Assembly: GCA_043228905.1 (NCBI GenBank)
Contig: JBHGNT010000018.1
Span: forward strand, 16,802,001-16,866,000
Length of the DNA stretch: 64,000 nt
Direction: 5' to 3'
From: Azolla caroliniana
Lineage: Eukaryota; Polypodiophyta
Under the pieces are notes generated by a model that was not told the DNA's origin, did not search any database, and saw nothing but the letters and a program-made list of their open reading frames with translations. Numbering within the stretch: the stretch's first letter is position 1; each line of letters starts with the position of its first letter. Positions 44,180 through 54,664 of this stretch are shown here, in pieces. Made by a program: the position numbers and the translations under genes.

Positions 44180-44815
44180 GATGTTCTATGGCCATTTCGA
44201 GTACAAGGTGATGCCTTTCGGTCTTACCAACGCCCCAACAGTCTTCATTTCAGCATTTTCATTCCAACAATTTCCGTCAATCTTTCGGTAGAGATGTGTT
44301 CTCGCACTTAAGAAGATGTCCATCATGACCTCTCCCTTGAGCTCCGTGTTGTTGGCAAACAGTATAAGTATCACGCTAACTATCATCGCTTGGCTACGCC
44401 GACCTTTGCAGTTGATGACATGGTTTGGTTACAATGTCGCCACATCGCCACCACCTGTTCCTACGCAAAGCTAAACTACAAAAAGCTAAGCCTCTTCCAT
44501 ATCATCAAGCGAATCAACGCAATCGCATTTCGGTTAGCACTTTCCCCAAGCTTTAGGATTCACAATGTTTTCCACATCTCTCTCCTTGAACTATACCATC
44601 CTTCTTGAATTCCGGGAGGACAACCTCCTCCACCGCCACCCGTGGAATTATTGACAGGGGAGGAGTACAAGGTTGACCAAATCCTCAACTCCTACTTGCG
44701 GCGATGCCGACTTCAATATTTGGTTTTATGTAAAGGTTACCCCATTTCGGATGCCACGTGGGAACCGGTTATGCATTTACAAAATGGTCCCGAGGGTATT
44801 TGAGCTTTTCATCTA
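44180..44815 (+). pseudogene. Ty3/gypsy chromovirus fragment: RT motif fused to integrase tail and chromodomain
   Basis: Plus strand. FYGHFEYKVMPFGLTNAPTV (44187-44246) is the RT palm lead-in. It then jumps to the integrase C-terminal part (TPTFAVDDMVWLQCRHIATT, then NYKKLSLFHIIKRINAIAFR and HNVFHISLLELYHPS, 44390-44608). After a frame change comes the chromodomain (EYKVDQILNSYLRRCRLQYL, then GYPISDATWEPVMHLQNGPE, 44650-44800). The YVDD region, RNase H and integrase core are deleted. The chromodomain would read chromatin marks for target choice. The DNA is closely related to the minus-strand copy at 62.5-63.1 kb. Confidence 0.85.
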
Positions 44816-45261
44816 GTTAGTGGCATTTTTGTGGCATACATTGAGCTTAGTATCTCTAGATTTTATAAAGCACTTCTTTCCAATATCTTAGATTTAGAAG
44901 CAGGTATTGATTCATGGACCAAAAAATTGCCTTAACACTTCAAATCTTCTTTAAAAAACTGCCTTGCCCAACATTTGTCATAGTCATAGATGGTCAACCA
45001 TTGCCTCTTGACAAAGTCTATGTTTGTTCATGTACTTACCATTATTCTAGCTTATGTGATTTCATCAATATAATCCATTCTCAATCTACTTTTGTTTGAG
45101 CTTCACAATCTAAAGATTCTTTGGAGAAAATGAGTTATCCTAGAATCCCAAAAGAACCATACATTTATCCTTCCTTAGTCAAGTTGAAGGTGTGATTGGA
45201 TCTCAATAATATATCTACAAAGGTTTTTAAAAAAAAAGGACAAAAAAAGAATATCTATATT
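44816..45261. other. AT-rich spacer, no gene recognised
   Basis: This stretch includes a short frame (44914-45099) of no recognisable family and a poly-A-rich patch (about 45226-45248) right at the 5' truncation point of copia K. Confidence 0.5.
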
Positions 45262-45281
45262 CATCACCCAATCCACAAAAG

Positions 45282-48200
45282 GTGGATATCTTACATCCAA
45301 CGAAGGATGCAATGCAAGCCATCATCCTGATGTGTACATTGCCGGAAAGTTGGGAGAACTTGGTGGTGACTCTCAGCACCTCCTGCACCGAAGATAACTT
45401 GTCCCTACAAACGGTAAAGACAAGTATTTTGAACGAAGAAGCGCGTCGGAGAGATAAGGAACCGGCCTCCGACCCGAAGATGTTGTTTACCGAATCGGAT
45501 CGGGGAAGACAATGGAACCGGAGTCCGCAAAGACGGGAGAAGTCGGGGACCCGGTCGCAGTCAAGAGGAAGGCCCACATGCTTCCACTGTGGGAAGCCGG
45601 GGCACTTCCGAAAGAATTGTCGGCATTACCGAAAGGACAACGGAGCCGACGACACCGATTCGAAGAAGTCACCGGAGAGAAACGGTGCATACCGGGGAGC
45701 CACGGACCGGAGAGGTTCGGATCGGCGAGGGCAGGACCGGAAAGGAACAACGGCACTCGCGGCAAGTGAGGAAGAGATCATGCTCATCACCGAAGAAGGT
45801 GAACTAAACATTGCCGGCGATGAGACGACCTGGGTGGTCGATTCCGGAGCATCGTTCCACCTGACCCCGGAGAGAAGATACTTCTCATCCTACACAGCCG
45901 GCGAGCATGGCTGTGTTCGGATGGGAAATGAAGGTACGTGCCGGATTGCCGGCATCGGAGACGTGTGGTTGACAACCCCGACTGGATGCAAAATGCTGCT
46001 GAAGGATGTCCGACACGTTCCGGAGGTCCGACTGAACCTGATTTCGGCCGGGAGGCTAGATGATGAAGGCTACACGGGTAGCATCCGGAACGGTGTCATG
46101 AAGTTCAGCAAGGGGAGCTTGATAGTGGCTCGGGCCCGGAAGGTCAACACACTGTACCTGATGAATGCCTGGTTATGTCCGGAAGAGCTGAATGTGGCAG
46201 CCGACACTGCCGGTGAGCTGTGGCACAAAAGACTGTGCCACATGAGTGAGAAGGGGATGAGGAGGCTTGCAGAAGACAACCTTATTCCAGTGAAGCATGT
46301 GCACCTGGAGAAGTGCACCGATTGCCTGGCCGGTAAGCAGAACCGAACCTCCTTCCACTCAAGGCCACCGACGAGACGCAGCGCACCATTGGAGTTGGTG
46401 CACACCGACGTGTGTCAGGTAGAAACGAAGTCACATGGCGGAGCCCAGTACTTCGTAACATTCATAGATGATCACAGCCGAAGACTGTGGACGGCACCGT
46501 TGAAGACAAAGGACCAAGTGTTGTGCGTCTTCAAAGAACTCCACGCGAGAGTGGAAAGGGAATCCGGCAAGAAGCTGAAAGCGATACGAGCGGATAACGG
46601 AGGGGAATACCGGGGGCAGTTCGCGGAGTACTGTCGCTCGAAGGGAATCCGGCTCGAGTTTACTGTGCCGAAGACGCCGGAACTGAACGGGCTGGCCGAG
46701 AGGATGAACCGGACCATAATGGAGAGGGTCCGGAGTATGCTGGCGCATGCGAAATTACCCAAGGGGTTTTGGGCTGAGGCAATGTCGACGGCGACATATG
46801 TGATAAACCGATCACCCTCAATACCTTTGGACGGAGACACACCGCAGAGAGTGTGGACCAGTAGGGAAATATCTTACCGGCATCTGAAGGTGTTCGGGTG
46901 TCTCGCATACGTGCATGTGGCAAAGGACCGGAGAGGAAAGCTAGATCCGAAGACCCGGGCATGCATATTCCTCGGTTACGGCGACGACGAGTTCGGCTAC
47001 CGAGTATGGGACCCGGTCGACAAGAAGATATTCAGGAGTCGAGACATCATCTTCATGGAGGACAAGACACTCGCCGACTGGGAGTCGGAGAAGAAGATGA
47101 AGAGCTCCAAGTCGACCGGTGAGGATCAACTCTATGAGGAGCAGTCCCGACCGGCAAGGGACCGGTTAGCACTCGAGGATCCGGCCGAAGACGGTGAAGA
47201 AACAGAACCGGCCGAAGAAGATGAAAATGATACCGGAACCGGCTCCGATCCCGAAATGGATTCGGATGAAGAAGAATCGGAGGAACCGGTTACCGAAGCT
47301 CCGGAACGGAGATATCCTCTAAGAGAGAGAAGGGCCCCCCGGAGATTTCCGGAACCAGAGCACGTGCTGCTAACCGACGAGGGGGAGCCGGAGAGCTTTG
47401 AAGAAGCAAAGCACGACACCCAGAGCCGCAGGTGGTTGAGTGCCATGCAGGACGAGATGGATTCCCTGCATGAGAACCACACATATGAACTTGTGGAGTT
47501 GCCGAAAGGAAAGCGGGCACTTCGAAACAAGTGGGTGTTCAAGCTGAAACCGGGAGATGCCGGAAACCCCCCGAGATACAAAGCCAGGATCGTGGTGAAG
47601 GGGTTTCAGCAGAAGAAGGGTGTCGACTTCGACGAGATATTTGCCCCGGTAGTGAAGATGACCTCCATCCGGACGGTGCTGAGCATAGCGGCAAGCATGG
47701 ACCTCGAGGTAGAACAGATGGACGTGAAGACGGCATTTCTTCACGGTGACCTCGAAGAAGAGATCTACATGCAGCAACCGGAAGGATTCGAGAAGAAAGG
47801 GAAGGAGCACCTGGTATGCCGGTTGAAGAAGAGCCTTTACGGACTGAAGCAGGCTCCCCGGCAATGGTACCGGAAGTTCGACTCCTTCATGACCGACGAA
47901 GGGTACCTCAAAACGCAGTCCGACCACTGCGTGTTTGTGAAGAAGTTTGAAGGAGGAGACTCTCTAATACTCCTCCTGTACGTGGACGACATGTTGATCG
48001 TCGGACGGGACCAGGTCAAGATACGGATGCTGAAGAAGGCCCTTCACCGAACCTTCTCAATGAAGGACCTGTGTCCGGCGAGGCAAATACTAGGGATGCA
48101 CATCATCCGGGACCGGAAGAAGAAGCAGTTGTGGCTGTCACAGGAGAAGTACGTGACAAAGGTGCTTAAACGGTTCAACATGTCGGAAGCAAGACCGGTC

Positions 48201-48956
48201 GGATCGACCCTCCCGGCAAACTGCAAGCTGTCCAGCAAGCAAAGTCCCAAGACAAAGGCTGAAAAGGAGGATATGATGAAAGTGCCGTATGCCTCAGCCG
48301 TCGGGAGCTTGATGTACGCCATGGTGTGTACGAGACCGGACATCGGATATGCAGTCGGAGCGGTAAGTCGGTACATGAGCAATCCCGGCAAAGAGCATTG
48401 GAACGCGGCCAAGTGGATACTCCGATACCTGAAGGGCACAGCGAATGTGTGCCTCCGATTCGGCTCCGGTAAACCCGAACTCGACGGTTTCACCGATTCA
48501 GATATGTCGGCTGATGCAGATACCAGCCGGTCCACATCAGGGTATGTGATGACGTATGCAGGGGGAGCTGTTTCATGGCAGTCGAGGCTGCAGAAGACGG
48601 TTGCGTTGTCAACCACGGAGGCGGAGTACATGGCGGCTGTTGAAGCCGGCAAGGAAATAATATGGATGAAGGACTTCATTAGAGAGCTCGGTATCCAGCA
48701 GGAGGAGTACCGACTCTACTGCGACAGTCAGAGTGCAATCCACCTTGCGAAGAACGCGGCCTATCACTCCCGGACGAAGCACATCCAGCGAAGATATCAC
48801 TGGATCCGGGAAAGGATAGAAGACAAGGAGTTCGTGCTGACAAAGATCCACACGGACGAGAACGGGTCGGATATGCTGACCAAGGTCCTCACACCCGACA
48901 AACTGGAAGCATGCCGGAAGAGGATCGGATTGGAGAGACATCCCATGCTGAAGTGA
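45282..48956 (+). CDS. copia gag-pol polyprotein of K, uninterrupted, N-terminus missing
   Basis: The frame is open for 1,224 codons. The first codon of the stretch is GTG within gag, so it is not a real start. In order it has the gag tail (LPESWENLVVTL), knuckle CFHCGKPGHFRKNC (residues about 100-113), protease active site VVDSGASFHLT (D at about 187), and integrase finger LWHKRLCHMSEKGMRRLAED with CTDCLAGKQNR. The DDE acids follow in VHTDVCQVETKS, IRADNGGEYRG and ELNGLAERMN (about 375, 436, 471). Next come an acidic linker, RT (FLHGDLEEEIYMQQPEGFEK, YGLKQAPRQWYRKF, LLLYVDDMLIVGRD near 899) and RNase H (STTEAEYMAAVEAGKEIIWM, YCDSQSAIHLAKNAAYHSRT near 1148). All catalytic residues I can check are present. 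Without promoter and PBS this copy cannot transpose by itself, but it could supply protein if transcribed. Confidence 0.93.
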   Translation: MDILHPTKDAMQAIILMCTLPESWENLVVTLSTSCTEDNLSLQTVKTSILNEEARRRDKEPASDPKMLFTESDRGRQWNRSPQRREKSGTRSQSRGRPTCFHCGKPGHFRKNCRHYRKDNGADDTDSKKSPERNGAYRGATDRRGSDRRGQDRKGTTALAASEEEIMLITEEGELNIAGDETTWVVDSGASFHLTPERRYFSSYTAGEHGCVRMGNEGTCRIAGIGDVWLTTPTGCKMLLKDVRHVPEVRLNLISAGRLDDEGYTGSIRNGVMKFSKGSLIVARARKVNTLYLMNAWLCPEELNVAADTAGELWHKRLCHMSEKGMRRLAEDNLIPVKHVHLEKCTDCLAGKQNRTSFHSRPPTRRSAPLELVHTDVCQVETKSHGGAQYFVTFIDDHSRRLWTAPLKTKDQVLCVFKELHARVERESGKKLKAIRADNGGEYRGQFAEYCRSKGIRLEFTVPKTPELNGLAERMNRTIMERVRSMLAHAKLPKGFWAEAMSTATYVINRSPSIPLDGDTPQRVWTSREISYRHLKVFGCLAYVHVAKDRRGKLDPKTRACIFLGYGDDEFGYRVWDPVDKKIFRSRDIIFMEDKTLADWESEKKMKSSKSTGEDQLYEEQSRPARDRLALEDPAEDGEETEPAEEDENDTGTGSDPEMDSDEEESEEPVTEAPERRYPLRERRAPRRFPEPEHVLLTDEGEPESFEEAKHDTQSRRWLSAMQDEMDSLHENHTYELVELPKGKRALRNKWVFKLKPGDAGNPPRYKARIVVKGFQQKKGVDFDEIFAPVVKMTSIRTVLSIAASMDLEVEQMDVKTAFLHGDLEEEIYMQQPEGFEKKGKEHLVCRLKKSLYGLKQAPRQWYRKFDSFMTDEGYLKTQSDHCVFVKKFEGGDSLILLLYVDDMLIVGRDQVKIRMLKKALHRTFSMKDLCPARQILGMHIIRDRKKKQLWLSQEKYVTKVLKRFNMSEARPVGSTLPANCKLSSKQSPKTKAEKEDMMKVPYASAVGSLMYAMVCTRPDIGYAVGAVSRYMSNPGKEHWNAAKWILRYLKGTANVCLRFGSGKPELDGFTDSDMSADADTSRSTSGYVMTYAGGAVSWQSRLQKTVALSTTEAEYMAAVEAGKEIIWMKDFIRELGIQQEEYRLYCDSQSAIHLAKNAAYHSRTKHIQRRYHWIRERIEDKEFVLTKIHTDENGSDMLTKVLTPDKLEACRKRIGLERHPMLK

Positions 48957-48966
48957 AGGGGGAGTT

Positions 48967-49573
48967 TGTTGGGATTTCGGTCCCTTTCGGATGGGATGGT
49001 CGGATATCGGAGATGAATGCCGACAAGCCCGGTTTCGGTTTCGGATCCGGATGACGAAGACCCCGGTTTCGGTACCGGATGACGAATGTACCCGGAGAGC
49101 GATCCGGATGCAGGGACATATCCGTGAATATGTTCGCTATGGGCCCCTGAGGCTACAGTTGTAAATAGCCCAAAGTCATATAAGTATAAATATGACTTAG
49201 GGCAAACAGTTTTACTGTTGCTTGTCATTTTTCTGTTTTTCCACTTTAGAGAAGTGAAGAGAGAGCAGCCGTGAGAGAGAGATAGAGCGCGAGAGAGGAA
49301 GAGGTAGACGCCTCTGTGTATTTCCGCCGCCTGTGGCGAGGACAGCGAGCTCAAGGTCGTCGCCTTGCAGCTCGCCATTGTATACTTCTCTGTATAGTGT
49401 TGGTTTGGAGTCTTGTACTCCCGTGGTTTTTTTCCCGTATAGGGTTTTCCACGTTAATCCCTGTGTACTCGCGTTTTGTTTCTCTTTGTGGTTCCTATTT
49501 TCTGCTCCATCGATTCGCGCTTACTCGGTTGTGGCTGAGTGGTGAAGGTGAATAGAAGCTCCTATTCCTTACA
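48967..49573 (+). repeat. 3' LTR of K
   Basis: It begins TGTTGGGATTTCGGTCCC after the polypurine tract and ends CTCCTATTCCTTACA; the next bases are GAAAA. It is 607 bp long. It has ATAAATATGACTTAGGGC (about 49187), shared with H and J, and a GGGTTTTCCACGTTAATCCC phrase shared with E. The start is rich in CGGATGACGAA-type short repeats (49010-49095). Confidence 0.92.
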
Positions 49574-49589
49574 GAAAAAACTTTCTTGA

Positions 49590-49815
49590 ATCTTGACCTT
49601 TGAAGCGCTTATAGTCTACTTCTTACTTGTTGGGGAATGAGTGGAAAACCGTATTTCATAATTCCAATCTCATAAATGCGCCAAATGTTTTTCAACATAT
49701 CATGAATGTATTGTTTGACATATTCATCATCATTTATCCGGATGACATTTTGAACTTTACCAAGACTCATGAGAAAACAACTACATATAACACACCTTGT
49801 TATATTCTCACATGA
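49590..49815 (+). pseudogene. degenerate Ty3/gypsy-type RT fragment
   Basis: The frame at 49627-49815 reads NEWKTVFHNSNLINAPNVFQ, HIMNVLFDIFIIIYPDDILN and FTKTHEKTT. This parallels the gypsy RT blocks EWKTAF, LTNAP-x-FQ, and V-x-YLDDIL-x-SKT, with the YLDD pair as YPDD. Only about 60 residues remain. It adjoins the end of K. A caulimovirus-like RT has similar motifs, but nothing else supports that. Confidence 0.6.
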
Positions 49816-50565
49816 TACATACATTAAGAAATTGAAAGATTTAAGAAACCATGGCCAACAACCCCCTCATCAACTTTTGGACTTAAACATTCTGGAATAT
49901 ATTAGGTTCTTGTGATCATTGTAAATATTGATCAGATGGGGTGAAGCTTCTAGTAAATGACTTCGATGTTCAAATGAATGTACGATGGCATAAGCTCATT
50001 GTTGTGAATATTATAATTGTTATTCATAAATTAAAAGCACATAGAACTATCTTCAAGTAATTCTTGATGCATTTATATTCATAATTTATAAACCCCTAGA
50101 AATGTTGTACATCATAGATCATGGTGTTTTACACTCTATAATTGTTTGCACCTTTGCCACATGTAGAAAGATTCCTTGTAGGGAGATTATGCATCCTATG
50201 CATTCCACTTGGTTGCAATCAAAACCACATTTTGCATGTGTTAGGCATCGAGACCATACCTCGTAATTGTCAAAAAACTTGGTGAACATGAATAGCATGC
50301 TTCTATGGCACCTTATCTAGGAGAGCCTACTTTTGATGGTCTTCTTGGATTCTAATAATTTATAATTAATGGAAATTAGCATCTTTAAAGTACCCATAGA
50401 TTCAACTATTATCGCATGATAAATTTGTTATTTTGAAATAAACTACTATATGTGACTAATGGTAGTTCTCAACTCCAAATCTTACAACATTTCCATGACA
50501 TTCCAATGGTGAGACATTTTAGAGTTTTTTGAAGTTGTTGGTGACCCAGTGTTGTAAATTTGTTG
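49816..50565. other. AT-rich spacer, no gene recognised
   Basis: I see only short frames, no LTR and no RNA gene. The final bases TGGAC (50566-50570) are the target duplication of F. Confidence 0.5.
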
Positions 50566-50570
50566 TGGAC

Positions 50571-51011
50571 TGTTGAGATATCAAGCTCAATTAGTTTAAT
50601 CTAGTTAGTCAACACATGTAACTTAGTAGTTACCTAGATCGAATCTCGTTATTGTGTTGACCTTAAGCCTTTAAATAGGACCTTGTACTTAAGTGGGATA
50701 TTCTAGATCCTCCACTCCTTAGTACATTTAATATAGGACTTACACATAAGTACCTATGTTCTACCCACACATGTGCATCTTTACACATGGGTTGTATATA
50801 TACCTCATTGTGGGTATTTTTGTATGTTGATGACACTTTTCAATATAGTCAATCATCCCCCATTTATCTTTGTGTTTAAGTGTAACTTCCTCTTTCTCTC
50901 TCTCTTCCTCTCACACACTCTCACGCGCATATCATACTAATCTTCCGTTGCTTAACGTAACCATATAATTAGTCGCTAATTAACCCTAGTTAATTACCTA
51001 ATTACTTAACA
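50571..51011 (+). repeat. 5' LTR of F
   Basis: It begins TGTTGAGATATCAAGC and ends TTACTTAACA. Two TATA-like stretches (TTTAAATAGG at about 50671 and TATATATACC at about 50796) and a CT tract (about 50890-50925) are present. It is 441 bp with 10 differences from the 3' copy. Confidence 0.95.
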
Positions 51012-51187
51012 TGGTATCAGAGCGCGTGGTTTAGGAAATCCACTAAGCCCACCGCTTATTCGTGATTGTGTGTTCGAGACGCTGACGACAAATCCCGGCT
51101 ATTCACTATCCACTACCGTAGTGCCGCTACGAAGGACGTGTACGCGACCAAGAGAAGAAAAACAAAACGGAAGACACAACAATCAAC

Positions 51188-51949
51188 ATGAACAAACAAA
51201 TGGGAAGCTCACTCCCTAGTGAAAAGCTAGACTGAAGCAACTATTCATCTTGGGAGTACAAGATGAATCAATACCTTGTCGGCCAAGGGTATTGGAGCTA
51301 CATCAACAGCGCACAAGAAAACAAACCCGAAACCACACATGCCAACTACCCAACGTGGGAGCAAGGCGCAAGTCGGGTAATGTATTGCTTGGCAACATGT
51401 GTAAACGGCCACATGCTTAGCCACATTCGTGATGCCAAGATGCCCAAAGAGGCATGGGAAAATCTCAAGAAGATTTTCGCCGCGGACACATCCGCGCGCA
51501 AGCTTCAACTCCGGCAAGAGTTGAACAACATACGACAAAAAGAAATGTCCATGACGGACTACACCGCCAAGATCAAGAGCATTTGCGACTCTCTTGGCTC
51601 CATCAACATTAACATCGACGAGGACGAGATGGTGCAAGTATGCTTGGGTGGCCTCGCACAACGATTCAACCTGTTGAGAATGGCAATCTTGGCGAGAGAT
51701 ACCCCTCCCTCGTTCTTCAACCTCCAATCAATGCTATTGGTCGAAGAAAACCACGTTCAACCAAAGACCAACACATCGGAAGGACAAATGCTCTTCTCCG
51801 ATACGGATGGTGCCCATAGACGAGGTCGACGCGGAAGAGGTCAATTCGACCTATCCCACGAAGGGAATTCACAATTTCGGCAAGGAAACGGAAGCCATCG
51901 AGGAACCTTCACAAGAAGGGGGAGCTTCCACGCCGAACAAGGTCGGTGA
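51188..51949 (+). pseudogene. copia gag of F, early in-frame stop
   Basis: ATG at 51188 is in frame with the 228-codon stretch 51263-51949, but TGA at 51233-51235 interrupts it at codon 16, where B has the Arg of KLDRTNY. The body has NQYLVGQGYWSYINSAQENK, AWENLKKIFAADTSARKLQL, MTDYTAKIKSICDSLGSINI and SFFNLQSMLLVEENH. Apart from that stop gag is intact to the RGRGQFDLS tail. The knuckle CNYCGKIVHRKEEC follows at about 51966-52007 in another frame. Confidence 0.92.
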
Positions 51950-51959
51950 ACGACGCCAC

Positions 51960-53400
51960 CTACATGCAACTATTGTGGCAAAATCGTCCATCGCAAAGAG
52001 GAGTGCCGAAAAAGACGAAGCGAGTTGGCCTCAACAAGCCGGCAACTCACAAATTACGCCGCGAACGCGGAATACGCAGACTACGGCGGACTCTTCGTGA
52101 TGAGGCATAGAGCGAACTCTATGATGGCCTCCGATCCCGCAAACTCCGCAAGCACCTCCAGCTCCGAACACGCGTGGTTCGTAGACTCCGGTGCCTCGCA
52201 CCACATGACGTTGCACCAAGTGTGGTTTCGCGACTTGCGAACGCCAGATCGACCCGGCTACATAGAGACCGGAGACGACACTCTACATCCCATTCGGCAC
52301 ATCGGAGATGTCCCATTCGGGAAAGAAGCGAGCAAACTTGCATCAAGAATGTCTTGCACGGGCCCACAATAACAAAGAATTTGGTCTCGGTCAGCCAAAT
52401 CGTGGAACAAGGCATGCAAGTCCGCTTCAACAATGAAGGTTGCTTCATCGAGAAAGACGACCGACTCATAGCCAAGGGACGGAGAGACGGTCGCTTGTTC
52501 ATCCTCCACTCAAACGAGGTAAAATCGGCCATGTACACCAAAGGTCTCAAGACCGAGACAAACATCGAGTTGTGGCACAAGCGAATCGGCCATGTAAACC
52601 TCCAACGGCTTCGCGGAATGTAATCAAAGGGAGTCGTAATCGGACTTCCGGCCTTCGAATCGAAACGAGTCGACCGAGTGTGTGAAGCATGCCAACTCGG
52701 CAAACAACATCGACTCCCATTCCCGAAGGAGAGCTCCGCAAGCAAAGGCCTCCTTGACATAATCCACTCGGATGTATGGGGACCGGCTCAAACACCGACG
52801 CTCGGCGGATGCCGCTACTACGTCACCTTCATCAACGACCACTCGCGCTACGCGTGGATATACCCGATGAAGAAGAAGAGCGAAGTGCTCTCCCACTTTC
52901 AAAGGCTCAAAAGCCAAGTGGAGAAAGAAACCGGTCGGCACATTCGATGCCTACGATCTGATGGAGGAAAGGAGACTTCTCCGACAAGTTCACCTCTTAC
53001 CTCCAAGGTGAAGGCATTCGTAGAGAATTCTCATGCCGACACACTCCCCAATAAAAGGGAGTAGCGGAGAGAAAGAATCGGCAAATACTCGAGGTAGCAC
53101 GCGCCATGATGCGTGAGAAGCACATGCCGAACTTCTATTGGGCGGAAGCGGCATCCACGACCGTCTATCTCATTAATCGATGCACCACAAATAGCGTGCA
53201 CGACCTTACTCCATACGAGATCTTCGTTGGAAGAAAGCCCATCCTCTCGCACCTCAAGGTGTTCGGAAGCATTGCGAATGTACGCATCCCGAACGAAAGT
53301 CGAGAGAAGCCCGACGCGAAGTCGGAAGAATGTATCCTCATAGGATAGTTGTCCGCGAAAAAGGCGTACAAATGCTTCAACCCTTCAACCCGAGTAGTGC
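51960..53400 (+). pseudogene. F protease and integrase, several frameshifts
   Basis: The protease is read at 52025-52372 (HAWFVDSGASHHMTLHQVWF). GAG-pre-integrase and finger are at 52380-52620 (VSVSQIVEQGMQVRFNNEGC, LWHKRIGHVNLQRL). Integrase is at 52678-53064 (CEACQLGKQHRLPFP, DIIHSDVWGPAQ, CLRSDGGKE) and 53106-53348 (MPNFYWAEAASTTVYLINRC, LKVFGSIANVRIPNESREKP). Each break is a small indel or stop (for example TAA at 52621 and TAG at about 53346), so all parts are present but unlinked. Confidence 0.9.
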
Positions 53401-54223
53401 GGATAAGTCGCGACGTCGTTTTGACGAATCGGCATCTTGGTATAAGCCCGATGCGACTCCATCCGACCCGATCGAGGAAGAATTGAATGCCAATTCGGAC
53501 AACGAAACTCGGCCAAGTCCTCCACCGAAGGACAATCCAAGCTCTACCGAGCTAATTGGCCCACAAGAGCCTCCATGCGATGAAAACACGTCGCGGCCAA
53601 GTCCGACATCGGACAAAGGCAAAGGTAAGATGCCCGAATACGAAGTCGAGGTCCACCCTGACGACCGTGATTTGGATGATTCGGCTCGCTCATTAGACAG
53701 TGAGTTTGGTGTACCCATCATGAGGACACTCGGAGTAAAGAAGGCGCTCACATCAACAAACGAGAAACTCCGCCGCTCATCACGAGCGAAAACCCAAGTC
53801 ACTCGTTACACCTACAACGAGTATATGGCCCATCACTATGCCCTCACGATGAAGGCAGTGGCCGAACAAAAGCCCAAGGATCCAAGCCTTCGTCACAGGC
53901 TTGAGGGGGAGAATAAGCCGCGAAGAGCCGTGCAAAGAGCCATGCAACAAAGCCGTGGAGAGCCGCGCAACGAGGCCGCGAAGACACGGAGAACCGCGCA
54001 ACAAAGCCGCGAAGACGTGGAGAACCGCACAACGAAGCTCCAAAGACACGGAGAACCGCGCAACGAAGCCACGAAGATGCGAAGAAAGCTGCGCAACACA
54101 GCCGCGGAGAGCCGCACAACGAAGCCGCGAAGACGCGAAGAAAGCCGCGCAACACCGATGCCGACGAAGCCGAAGGAAGCTAAACCGGACGTTGGACGCC
54201 TCACACTTGAGCTTGAGGGGGCG
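53401..54223 (+). other. F 3' region: acidic linker, pre-RT block, inner PPT and basic minisatellite
   Basis: The frame 53330-54229 begins out of phase, then reads the acidic linker (PDDRDLD-type, 53620-53710), RRSSRAKTQVTRYTYNEYMA and HHYALTMKAVAEQKP (53770-53880). A polypurine-like GCTTGAGGGGGAGAATAAGC then sits at about 53899-53918, and about 10 degenerate copies of a 30-33-bp unit (GGAGAACCGCGCAACGAAGC) encode an Arg/Glu/Asn-rich chain (53925-54160). It ends with LELEGAC, where GAGGGGGCG is the outer polypurine tract. RT and RNase H should lie between HHYA and this region. Confidence 0.8.
53925..54165 (+). repeat. 30-33-bp minisatellite in F
   Basis: Repeats of GAGAACCGCGCAACGAAGCC plus GCGAAGACGCG, with drift, are about ten in number. 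Their product alternates EPRNEAAKTRR and AQQSREDVENR-type text. Confidence 0.85.
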
Positions 54224-54664
54224 TGTTGAGATATCAAGCTCAACTAGTTTAATCTAGTTAGTCAACACATGTAACTTAGTAGTTACCTAGATCGAATCTA
54301 GTTATTGTGTTGACCTTTAGCCTTTAAATAGGACCTTGTACTTAAGTGGGATATTCTAGATCGTCCACTCCTTAGTACATTTAATGTAGGACTTACACAT
54401 AAGTACCTATGTTCTACCCACACATGTGCACCTTTACACATGGGTTGTATATATACTTCATTGTGGGTATTTTTGTATGTTGATGACACTTTTCAATATA
54501 GTCAATCATCCACCATTTATCTTTGTGTTTAAGTGTAACTTCCTCTCTCTCTCTCTCTTCCTCTCACACACTCTCACGCGCATATCATACTAATCTTCCG
54601 CTGCTTAACGTAACCATATAATTAGTCGCTAATTAACCCTAGTTAATTACCTAATTACTTAACA
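54224..54664 (+). repeat. 3' LTR of F
   Basis: It begins TGTTGAGATATCAAGC after the outer polypurine tract and ends TTACTTAACA, followed by the TSD TGGAC. Confidence 0.95.

Larger units (their letters stand above)
45262..49573 (+). mobile_element. K: 5'-truncated Ty1/copia with intact pol and 3' LTR
   Basis: Homology to J begins inside gag at about 45262. The 5' LTR, PBS and first roughly 100 gag codons are missing. The 3' side is complete: polypurine tract GAAGGGGGAGTT (48955-48966), then the LTR (48967-49573). The left junction is A-rich. Because only one LTR is present the insertion cannot be dated, but the open 1,224-codon frame suggests a recent origin or recent loss. Confidence 0.9.

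Noticed and set aside
45282-45284. GTG at 45282 as a real start codon of the K polyprotein
   Set aside because: Gag homology extends upstream of it and plant elements start with ATG; the frame is simply truncated at the 5' end.
49590-49815. Endogenous pararetrovirus RT
   Set aside because: The short RT piece could fit caulimovirus or gypsy, but no movement protein, coat protein or virus-type PBS is nearby; gypsy fragments are common here, so gypsy is the simpler reading.
53780-54257. Minus-strand frames of 89-116 codons under the F minisatellite
   Set aside because: They are antisense shadows of the GC-rich repeat that is already explained by the plus-strand element.
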